This document shows, piece after piece, positions 55,276 to 64,000 of a stretch of DNA of 64,000 nt. Position 1 is the stretch's first letter. The number at the start of each line of letters is the position of its first letter. The translations under genes and the position numbers were made by a program. Origin of the DNA: Nemopilema nomurai (taxonomy: Eukaryota > Cnidaria > Scyphozoa > Rhizostomeae > Rhizostomatidae); contig ML133401.1 in the NCBI GenBank assembly GCA_003864495.1, positions 186,001 to 250,000 on the forward strand, given 5' to 3'. The notes beneath the pieces were generated by a model. The model saw nothing but the letters and a program-made list of their open reading frames with translations, was not told where the DNA came from and ran no database searches.

Positions 55276-58200
55276 AATCCCATCCTTATAGATTTCTCGT
55301 TAATAAGTCCCATCAACGTCTTAGAAGCTGAAATATATATTTCTATTTCAACCAAAGCTACCATAACATAAGGCAATTGTTATCCTGTTTGCGGGATCAA
55401 TCGAACGCGATTGTTAACGCGCGTTTCAAAATGGAAGCTGTTTGTCGTATTGATCATTTAAAAGACTTTGGCGTTTCCACCATAATGCCCTTTCAAATGA
55501 AGATCAAGTGGAAGAAGAAAAACTTTTCTTTCGTGCTATTGTTAATATTCTTGTATTCGTCAAAGAAAACAGAGAGGAGCCATTCTGTGGACTATCTCTT
55601 GCCTTATATCCTTTTCTTGCAAGCAATTAGGTTTTTTCAATCGCCACTATTAAAACAAGATGCTTTCTCTCAAAACAAACTGGGGCAGCTGCACAGCCTA
55701 AAAGAAGCAGAGCTTGATAATGCTTTGTTTTGGAAATAACCTGACAATTGGATGGCGTTCCTAGGCGTCGGTTCAAGGCAAAACACTAAGATGACCATTG
55801 CCACAAGAGCCGCTTCTATTGCAAAGGAACCTTCTGAGACTACCATAGAGACGAGCTCGGTCGATTGGTTATCGCTCCTTTGCTGTAAAGGAGACTGTGC
55901 GAGAATTTTCATCATGTCATTTAGGATCTCATTCTAAAAGCGCAGCTGAAACAGGTTTTAGTCTGAAAGGTCATTTACAGAATTATGAAGCCAACCTGAT
56001 AGATTAAGGATCCTAAACACTTGACATACGAGCCAAGGAATTGGGAACTAGTCTGAGGGAGCAGAACGAAGAGTAGAAGAAAATCGAGCACGTCTTTATT
56101 AGGAATATCCTTTATTTGAGACTAGAATTATTTATAAGAAGAAAGAACTATAGCAAGGGCTTTAGATATCGATAAGGCATCTAATGCCTTGTTTTTTACG
56201 ACGGATTTACCAAAATCTTACTGATACAGTTGTGGAAAGCTGGACGCTATCATTTGCGCGGCCAGGAGAAGATATTACTATGCTCGTTGATTTATCAAAA
56301 ATTGACATCATCTCTCCTACCAGTTTCATGTTTCATATAATCATCATAAGGTTATCAGATTATTTCCCGATAATGTATGATGCTTTATAACGCTCTGCTT
56401 CGTTGCTGTGTTGTAACGGGAGGTTTCCTTGCAGAGTGTCTGGGAAGCCCTTGAGACCACAGTAAACACGACAGCCCCATTGTCTTACACTAGCCTCAAA
56501 GTGCCTTGAGATCTCTCCAAATGACGTCAGGAAATGTCTCGAGACCTCCTCACTTGTTCTTCATCTTTGCATCTCTTATGTCACGTTTACAAATGCAAAA
56601 AGTCAACATCGTTACTTTTAGAAAATCCATTAAAACGAATTTTGTTAGCAAGAAAAATGTTTGAACCAATTAATTTCTTTTTGTAAAGCACTGTATTTTT
56701 GAAAGACCTAATATTTAATGTTTTTACTTATTCGCTTTAACATTTAGGCTTAATATAATTTACCTGTATGCAATGCGCACGCAGCAGAACATTACCTTCT
56801 AATTGCTTGTTACTTTCGATCAATTATTCAAGATTGCTTTTCACGATAGTCCCTTGTCATGTAGCCAAAGACTTCTAATGACCGCGCATAATTTGGCTGG
56901 CTCTACGTACCATATTCCGAGATTGCTTTTTGCTACATGCCACATATACCTTATCATGTTCTTGGATCCCTCCGTGAAACACAGATTCGCAAGAGAACTT
57001 ATTTGTCAGAAAGAGAACGCTGCATTGCCCGACTATCTAGGCAGCGTGAAGCAGCACTGCTGATTGCCTCTTCCCTTTGGCATCCTTTCACAAGTGTCCT
57101 TTGGTAATCATTCAAAACAGAAATCCCAGTTCGCTTCTCAAACTGTTTGCTTTAGAAATGCCGCATCGTCTAAGTTGTGGAATTTAGTCGACTTTTGGCT
57201 GTTGGTAGCGATCTATAAAATCATGCTCAATTGCCTGAATAATTGATATGCCTTTATCATAAATACTTCAACATTGATGTCGCTATATCCCTTTGCATAT
57301 GAAAGTTTTATCCACAGGATAACCGCAACCCGAAGTTTGCTCCATTATATCTTAAAGAAGATAAGCGACTGCTGCTTTGTTGATCAGGGGGGGATTGCAG
57401 TCATGAAATGCACGCAGGCTAGGAGCTGTCATGCTTGTCCCCAGTCCATTCATTCCCGCGGAATCTGTTCACAGTCTGTTCAATATTTTGATATGATTTC
57501 ATTTCTAGGTAGCTAGACCCTGGACAACACGCTGCAGATGTTTCGCAAGCAAGCCAAGGTGACTATCCTACTGTTTTGAGTACGTTGCGTCAACTTGGTA
57601 TGTGCGTAAAGCGTTGGCTAGGCTAGGTCTCTAGGTGTGAATCCAAAAAGATGCGCGGTTACCTAAATCTGCTCAATCGTAAGTACTTTTGGTAGGCATT
57701 GTAGCCAGCAGTTTATATGACTTAGCATTTTCAGTAGCTGTTTGCTAATTGGACTCAACTCTGTCCAGTGTATGACTAGATGCACAATGACTTCTGCTAG
57801 CTACCTTGTAGTAATTTTCCTAAAGAGTCTTTCCTAAAATGTCCTTTTAGTGATGACTTGTTCTGTGCAAGATGAATGTTATGTTTGACGAGGGAACGGT
57901 CTCTAGTCACTTTGCGAAAGACTTTTAAGGACTGTCCAAAAACATGTGTTAATTCTCCGCTTCCTTTGGGTAAAATAAATCATTACTTGCATTGAAGAAA
58001 TCTGATTAATGAACTGCATGTGAAATGTATTCAGTGCAATAGAGTCCATGAGTTAGAAACTTATGGAATGTAAACTGTTGAAGAAAACCAACAGCAAGCC
58101 TCGTTTCCATCCTGTTACATTGCGAAGCATTGCTAGACTTGCTAACATGACAGCAGTCTTTAACTTGAAGACATTGTCACGCAGCACCTATCTACCTTGA

Positions 58201-59290
58201 TCCGAATACACTGATTTCCATTAACTATTTAACTGCCCTGCAGAAGAGAAGAGGAGTAACAGCGATGTGTTTTAAGTGCTTTCTCAGCTGTACGGCGTCT
58301 TTCTCCGTGCACTGATAGAGCCTTCCGTCTTTTGAGCCCCCCTTACTTTCCATTTCATTTGTTTTGGCTAGGTGCTTCACATAACCGTACTTTAAAAATC
58401 TTGCTCTTTTACTCTAATAACCTCGGATAATAACACTCATCCTTAGTCTACCCAAAATGTTCTGTATTGTTGACCAACTAAATCTGTTTTCATTCCTTCT
58501 TAAAGCTAAGTCGTCTTATTTAAATAAAAGTTTTCAAATGAACAAACTGGAGGGTGTTGAAATAATTAAGCAGATTAACTTCAGATTTTGGGGTCTCCTG
58601 TTGATTTTCAATTTCTAAAACCGACCTCAAATGTTGTCTCAAATGCAAAACGGGGCTTCTGTTTGACACATTGTAGCCTGTATGCCCCTAGTTGTGACCG
58701 AGCATTATCAAACGATCTTTGGAAAAAGTTGCTACCTGTTTGGAAGTACTTAGGCATCTGCTATCATGATCAGACTGGTAGCTTCTGACATCATACTTAC
58801 CGCCAATTCGAAAAAATCAATATTTTGATATGCAGTTTGGCATCCGATAAATGATTTCATTCATTATTTAGTGAGATGCGAGTGACTCTGAAACTAAAAT
58901 GCAAAATAAATATCGACACAGTCATATCCAATGTCGGGAATACATGAACCATCTGTTTTAAGTCGTATTAGAAACTGACTCAGCCGGTTTACTTAATGTT
59001 CATATAATGAAATTTCGTTTTATGTAGATGACTTTGTCTCTTAATCTAGTGACAGATTGGGAGTAGCCTCATATTCCTCCCTAATCTTTTTTCAGATCAA
59101 TGCACGATTGGATGACAGCCATTCAAGATAAGTGAGATTCGGTCAAATTACTTTGACAATTTTTTGTTTTCTCAATTGAACAAGCACTACCCCCCGGTTT
59201 TTTTGAGCGGCGAGCAGCTGGCTACAGGAGAGGCCTTTGCGCCGTGCGCTGATTTCTATCGTCAAGCGTCCGATACATGTTCTAAAGAAT
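55276..59290. other. Intergenic, no gene recognised
   Basis: Scattered frames up to 120 codons (55377-55739) without recognisable domains. The frame at 56803-57063 has a run (HIYLIMFLDPSVKHRF) vaguely like the end of a seven-helix receptor, but the NPxxY motif and all other helices are missing, so it is not called. Confidence 0.4.
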
Positions 59291-59311
59291 CCTGAATCAA
59301 CTGCACGCAGT

Positions 59312-59319
59312 TATAAATA
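59312..59319 (+). promoter_or_regulatory. TATA box upstream of the VIAAT-like gene
   Basis: TATAAATA sits 32 bp before the ATG at 59351. With normal TATA spacing, transcription would begin only a few bases before the start codon, giving an extremely short leader. Confidence 0.45.
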
Positions 59320-59350
59320 GACGAATAGTGCCAAAAAAGAACCGGAGAAC

Positions 59351-60751
59351 ATGGAATCGGAGACGTTATCAGACCGGAAGCTGATAGATGAAAATGACGG
59401 AGATTTTGATGAGGAGGAAACTAGCGAATCATCGCAGCTTATCAATGCAGGAAGCCTCAACACGAGAGAATGGCTGAAATTCGGCGTTAAGTCGATGGCT
59501 AGACGCTGCAAAATAGTCGACGATAGCGAGAAAGCAGGACTCATTCCGTCCCTGTTCAACATCATAAATGCGAACTTGGGTACGGGCATTCTTGCCATGC
59601 CCTTCGTCGTTCGCCTGAGCGGCTATTGGGGTATCGCCACTATTATTCTCGTCGGAATTCTCGGCAATTATTCCGGAAAAAAGTTGATCAACTTGCTGTA
59701 TGAGTATGCGGATGACGGCACGAGAGTTCGTGTCAGGGACACCTACGTGGACATCGGGGAGGCCTTCTGGCCAGGCGTTGGCAAGTATCTTGTGCACGTT
59801 GCCAACTTCTTCGAGCAGTTCTCCCACTGTGCGCTGTTGCTGATAATGCCAGGCACAGTTGTGGCACACGTGTTCCCTAGGACCGACATGAGCGAAGGGA
59901 CCTGGATCTTCTTGATTTCCCTCTCGATCCTGCCCACCGCATTTCTGCGCAAAATGCACCAGATTTCATGGCTCAGTGTCGTCACCGTTATGTCGGCTGT
60001 TATCATCAGCATCCTAGTCCTCATCTACAGCTTGACACATCACACTCACTGGAGTGATGACGTCATGCCGCAGTTTGACATTCGCCTCATCCCCATTGGC
60101 ATTGGTATAGTAGTCGTAACCTACTCATCACAAGCGTACATGCCTGCTATTGAACGGAGCATGAAGGACCCGGAGATCTTTGATCCGTTGATGGACTTTG
60201 CGTATACACTCGTCGCAGTCTTCAAGTTTGGCATCGGTGTCATTGTCTTCCTGGCGTTCACCGATAAGTCCGACCAGATTATGACCCTGAACTTGCCATC
60301 CAACTCACTAGGTATTATCGTCAACATATCTGTAATTGTCATGTCGCTCACGTTTTACACTGTCCCCATGTTCACGATCTTTGATATCATCGAGAACCAG
60401 CTGTCCCTGCCGTGGCTCGACTCCTTGAAGGATAACGAATCGACTGTGGCCGGCTTGAAGTATCTGTCACCCAACCTGCTCTTTCGTCTCGCCTTGGTCG
60501 CTAGTACCATTTTCATCGCCTGCTCCGTGCCACATTTCAGCTTGATGATGGCCTTTGTGGGTAGCTTGACGGGAATGCTATTGGTGTTCATCTACCCGAG
60601 CCTCTTTTACATAAAACTGCGATGGAACGAAATTTCGAACACGTCCGTAGTAATCAACCTAAGTATTATCATGTTTGCGTTTTTCTCCGGCGCCTTCGGC
60701 GTTCTGTTTTCCGCAAGGGCGTTGTATAGCGTGTACAATGAGTATGACTAA
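59351..60751 (+). CDS. SLC32A1: Vesicular inhibitory amino acid transporter-like protein (SLC32/VIAAT), intronless
   Basis: A single 466-codon frame. It has an acidic cytosolic N-terminus (~1-60), then about ten hydrophobic helices. The first carries NIINANLGTGILAMPF, typical of AAAP-superfamily transporters. The stretches YSGKKLINLLYE followed by RVRVRDTYVDI, YSSQAYMPAIERSM, and VPHFSLMMAFVGSLTG followed by PSLFYIKLRW match vesicular GABA/glycine transporter blocks (YTGK, RVRDSYV, YTSQ, VPHF, GSLTG, PSLF) better than SLC36/38. Such proteins load GABA or glycine into synaptic vesicles using the proton gradient; substrate here is inferred. Base composition is visibly richer in G+C than the flanks. 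The absence of introns next to intron-rich genes suggests a retrocopy or a lineage-specific paralogue. An AATAAA at 60771 follows the stop by 20 bp. Confidence 0.9.
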   Translation: MESETLSDRKLIDENDGDFDEEETSESSQLINAGSLNTREWLKFGVKSMARRCKIVDDSEKAGLIPSLFNIINANLGTGILAMPFVVRLSGYWGIATIILVGILGNYSGKKLINLLYEYADDGTRVRVRDTYVDIGEAFWPGVGKYLVHVANFFEQFSHCALLLIMPGTVVAHVFPRTDMSEGTWIFLISLSILPTAFLRKMHQISWLSVVTVMSAVIISILVLIYSLTHHTHWSDDVMPQFDIRLIPIGIGIVVVTYSSQAYMPAIERSMKDPEIFDPLMDFAYTLVAVFKFGIGVIVFLAFTDKSDQIMTLNLPSNSLGIIVNISVIVMSLTFYTVPMFTIFDIIENQLSLPWLDSLKDNESTVAGLKYLSPNLLFRLALVASTIFIACSVPHFSLMMAFVGSLTGMLLVFIYPSLFYIKLRWNEISNTSVVINLSIIMFAFFSGAFGVLFSARALYSVYNEYD

Positions 60752-60770
60752 TATTCGTCACTCATTCATT

Positions 60771-60776
60771 AATAAA
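60771..60776 (+). promoter_or_regulatory. Poly(A) signal of the VIAAT-like gene
   Basis: Canonical AATAAA 20 bp after the TAA stop, implying a very short 3' UTR. Confidence 0.6.
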
Positions 60777-62173
60777 TGCGGTGTAGGAAGCTGGATTTTA
60801 AATTTAACCAAACATTTGATGTTATTCTTCACGGGGTTGAGAAAAGAATGTTGAAATTGGTGAACAGCTTAATCTCTTTTTGCCACCATCTTCTTGTGTT
60901 GGATTAGTTCTCTAACCCCAAGTTCAACTTTTCAAAGTTTTGCTTCTTCTGCACGCAGGACTTTTGCCGAAAAATACTAGATCATCCTGCAAGAATGCTG
61001 TTTATTAATAATAAATGAAAAGTAGAGCAAAGGTGCAGAAAGAAAATGCAACGAGGACTATCCTTCAAAAATAGATATACGACAAACATGTATCATGTAT
61101 GTCATCATTGTGCGTTTGTTTCAAGATAACGTCATCACTGCCTTCTCGAGAGACAGCTGTTCATAAGAGATTTGGCTTGTAGCACAATCAACATTTTTAA
61201 TGAATTATAAATGAAGGATATTGTAATGAAATGGCGCTGGTCAATGGGAATCGATAACAACTTAAGTTCAAGACTCTTGATCACTTTAAACATTGGTGCA
61301 TTATCAACGGTCGCTGCGCCTCCGCCATCATATGCCTCTGTAATAATGCGCCTCCGTGATCATGCACCTCCGTAATCGTGCACCTCCGCAATCACGCAGT
61401 TCCGTAATCATGTGTCTCTTTCCTATTTTTCTCTTTGAAAGGGCAAGTGACTCGGACTAGGCAAAGAGAAATGAAGAGCTTGTTGCTTGTTTTTGCTGCT
61501 CCTTGTTTACGCTGATGCAAGAAAGGGGATTAAATTCCACCAGACTGTCAAGAGCATTCTCGGATTGCCTTTACGGACCGGGCTTTCTGATGCCCTCGTG
61601 AAAAATGTGAAGAGCCTGTGCGATTTGAAAAGGGTTTCTCTCCTAGACTAACCCCTACGCGTCATTATATCACCACCCAAAAACTAACTTGGAAACCCTC
61701 TAGCTTTTCCGTAAAACGAGTTGGTCAATTTTTAGCTGATTATCCCTTGGTTGGGGCTGCGAAGTAAATTTAAAGTAAATTGACTATTTCATTCAACTAA
61801 AAATATGAGACTTAACTAGTGATACAGCAATTGACTTGTCAATTCATGAATATTGATGATAAATTGTCTAGGTAGAGACAACGAATTTGACTCTCATTGT
61901 CTAAATAATTTTAAAATTCTGTCTTCTTTCAAATAGTGCAAGATCTCTTAGCAAACCCAAAAATTATATTGTCGGATAATTTTTAAACTAAATTATACCT
62001 GATTTAGCTTTTGTACAAGCTAAATAAAAATACAAGTCATGTCAAGATATGCTAATCTTTGATAAGCCATCAAAAAAGCCGTGAAGAGTTTGGTGAATTC
62101 AATTTGATGCTTAAGAGATTATCTAAAGAGTTTATTTTGGATGCAATGAAAACTGTTTATAACACATTATAGT
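60777..62173. other. Intergenic with ~18-bp tandem repeat
   Basis: No gene. At 61315-61418 about six degenerate copies of GCACCTCCGTAATCATGC occur. The rest is unremarkable AT-rich DNA. Confidence 0.6.
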
Positions 62174-62179
62174 TTTATT
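62174..62179 (-). promoter_or_regulatory. Poly(A) signal of the F-box gene
   Basis: AATAAA on the minus strand, 37 bp past the F-box gene stop codon. Confidence 0.55.
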
Positions 62180-62215
62180 CTGATTACTACACAATCATAT
62201 CAAGCAATTTCCTTC

Positions 62216-62956
62216 TTACAAATACGTTATTGGGTTCTTTCCTCTAATTAGTTCAAATTTTTTCTCAATTATATTTCGTGCTCGGTAGCACTTTCCCAGC
62301 ATCAGTCGATAGTAACCGGCCCTTCCGTTCATTTTTCGCATAAGCGCGTAACGTACCCCCTGGAAGTGGTAGTACATTGTCCCCCTTTCGATTCTTCGTG
62401 GAAACAGCCCCATCATGTCACTTCGTCGGTTTATCCCCCATGCCCGCCGTAGCTGCCCCAAGGGTACGTGGGAGAACCTTTGCAGATAATGGCCGCTGCA
62501 TCGCCTACGAAAGCGGCTTGTGCCGAACTTCATCAGGGGTGGTCGGTCACTCAGCGCGGCCATGCACCATAACCATCCCGGTATACTCGACAGTTTCTTC
62601 TTCTCGAAATACCTCCCATAAACGTATGCTCCCATCACCAGTCGTGATTTGTACAGCAGCTTGTAAACATCATAGTAGGACCCGAATTGGCCCTTCATCG
62701 GTAAGTTCACATTGAAGTCCGTGGAGCAGAGCCTCTTCCATGTTCCTTCGCAGCAGCAGCTGATCGTGTTCAGCCTTTTGCTGACTAGGCCCAAGTTAAG
62801 CAAGTCTTTAGCCTCGCAAAAGGCAGCTATCTTCATCAGTATCTCTGTGCAAAGCCCGTTTAAACTGGCAACATTGAAATTTTCTATTGATTCCAATTCT
62901 CGTTTCCTACTCCTAGTGAACATAATGCATTGAGTGATATTTTCAGTTATTATCAA
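62216..62956 (-). CDS. F-box protein, intronless
   Basis: A 246-codon frame. Residues ~33-80 form an F-box: LNGLCTEILMKIAAFCEAKD, then LGLVSKRLN and TWKRLCSTDF, with the usual leading Leu, central LxxLxxVSKRLN and terminal Trp-Leu spacing. F-boxes bind SKP1 and bring substrates to SCF ubiquitin ligases. The remaining ~165 residues are rich in Arg, Tyr and Met, without recognisable WD40, LRR or Kelch repeats. The partner region is therefore unknown, as in FBXO-class proteins. Initiation could instead be at Met12 (MFTRSRKRELE), which gives a basic N-terminus; both are in frame. It is isolated from the VIAAT-like gene by 1.4 kb and oriented tail to tail with it. Confidence 0.8.
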   Translation of the reverse strand: MIITENITQCIMFTRSRKRELESIENFNVASLNGLCTEILMKIAAFCEAKDLLNLGLVSKRLNTISCCCEGTWKRLCSTDFNVNLPMKGQFGSYYDVYKLLYKSRLVMGAYVYGRYFEKKKLSSIPGWLWCMAALSDRPPLMKFGTSRFRRRCSGHYLQRFSHVPLGQLRRAWGINRRSDMMGLFPRRIERGTMYYHFQGVRYALMRKMNGRAGYYRLMLGKCYRARNIIEKKFELIRGKNPITYL

Positions 62957-64000
62957 TTTTCGTTGGTCGTAGGATCCTAATTTTTAGTTTAAGTTGACGC
63001 GGCGTAAAAGGAGGCACACAAACAGTTGCATGCTGTTGATAAACCTAATGTGACGTCAGATTGTCAAATTGCATCGGACGCTTTGCTAAAAAGACTGCTT
63101 CTTTCTCGCAGGCCCGATGAAAAGTGTGGAATGAGGCAGCTTATTCTTGAAAATGGGGGCAGGGGAAGCATAAATGATATAGGCGAAGTATTTCTAATTA
63201 CCACACTGAATGGCTTTGTTACGTAAACTATCGAATATTGGCTTCTTGAATGTTTTACATGAGCTATCTGCAGTTTTTTCAGAGAATGATGAGATTGCAG
63301 TTTGACGAAATAATCATCGCGCCGATGTCTTTCCCCTGGCGCAAGAAAAGCTCCTGGGGTGCTACCACTTTCCATGAACTCACTTTATTTGTACCTTGAA
63401 ACCGAGTCGAATGTTGCAAAAGTTTGCAGTGACAGAGCATAGCGTTTTGGTGCAAGATCACTTAGTTTGATCATTTCATTTCGCAAGATCATTTCGTTCA
63501 TTGCAAGGTTAGACCCCTATTTTGTGTAGGTAGAGGCTTCATTTTCATAATTTGAACCCTTCGAGAGAAAGGCGCTTCTGGATGCGGATGGTGACAACGT
63601 AACCCCGTACTCTTTCTGAAAAACTATCACGTGGTTTACGATGACATAGATTTATATTCGTTAATTCAGCCCGAAAGTCATTTGTTAACGTTTGCATACT
63701 CGAAAATGTGTCAGACGAACAAGAAACACATGAATACAAAGTCAACGACCCCGCCTCTCTGTACCGCTTTTAAATTCCCATTTCCACTCGATATCGTTCC
63801 CCCTTCATTTGTGACACGTTTCACCTTCAAGGCAAAGGCACATGTCGCCTTCCGAAATGTGTCTCAAGTTCGTGGGATGACGTTTTTGTAATTGATAGGC
63901 AAGACTTTGAATTTCAAGTACTTACCTTTCATCAAAGTACATATAGCAGTGGAGAGAGTTTCATATTACTTACCCTCGCACGTTGCTAAAGGATTGATTA
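62957..64000. other. Right end of window, no gene recognised
   Basis: Probable F-box gene 5' region followed by AT-rich DNA. Short opposed frames at 63026-63375 and 63545-63891 have no recognisable domains. Confidence 0.4.

Noticed and set aside
54879..55376. 165-codon minus-strand and overlapping frames over the second minisatellite
   Set aside because: Low-complexity translation of a tandem repeat in several frames; there is no conserved domain, start context or splice partner.
56803..57063. Possible receptor C-terminal fragment
   Set aside because: Only a vague resemblance to a seventh helix; NPxxY and all other helices are missing.
59429..60024. Minus-strand frames of up to 176 codons over the VIAAT-like gene
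   Set aside because: They are antisense shadows of a strongly conserved transporter frame.
1..64000. CRISPR array, bacterial operon, phage or integrated virus
   Set aside because: The tandem repeats lack unique spacers, genes have introns and animal families, and no viral gene was recognised.

Overview
The window is animal nuclear DNA: AT-rich, with split genes, long introns and many degenerate transposable elements. The gene content (a secreted Frizzled-related protein, gamma-butyrobetaine dioxygenase, a flavin-containing monooxygenase, gamma-synergin, a vesicular inhibitory amino acid transporter relative and an F-box protein) is metazoan. CRD+NTR Frizzled-related proteins, a well conserved synergin and a single-exon VIAAT-like gene fit a non-bilaterian or early-branching invertebrate; an anthozoan cnidarian is my best guess, but this is inference and not proven by the sequence. 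No prokaryotic, organellar or CRISPR feature is seen.

Layout: (1) 73-3146, + strand, a three-exon secreted Frizzled-related gene. (2) 3.2-16 kb, a repeat-rich intergenic block. It holds a 94-bp perfect-ended hairpin, an element with ~210-bp inverted ends (9231-10289), and a 5.06-kb structure (10681-15738) with 1.2-1.4-kb inverted arms around a broken hAT transposase. (3) 16024-26845, + strand, a four-exon BBOX1-type gene. Its 8.2-kb first intron contains a 1.46-kb non-autonomous hAT with a perfect 9-bp target duplication and a 5'-truncated LINE with a perfect 13-bp duplication. (4) 29640-32298, - strand, a three-exon FMO gene. (5) 32529-47094, + strand, a reconstructed 12-exon gamma-synergin gene whose proposed first exon lies only 230 bp from the FMO start, implying a shared promoter region. 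Its last intron contains a ~1.5-kb 15-bp minisatellite. (6) 47.1-59.3 kb, a gene-poor stretch with a second 15-bp minisatellite. (7) 59351-60751, + strand, an intronless SLC32/VIAAT-like transporter. (8) 62216-62956, - strand, an intronless F-box protein.

The genes do not form one pathway: they are an extracellular Wnt modulator, a carnitine-synthesis enzyme, a xenobiotic monooxygenase, an AP-1/clathrin adaptor accessory protein, a vesicle amino-acid transporter and a ubiquitin-ligase adaptor. The exon models were built by eye from splice signals and reading phase; in every multi-exon gene the proposed exons join in frame, which supports them, but no transcript evidence was available. The most unusual features are mobile DNA and minisatellites; I saw no convincing new enzymatic or defence system.
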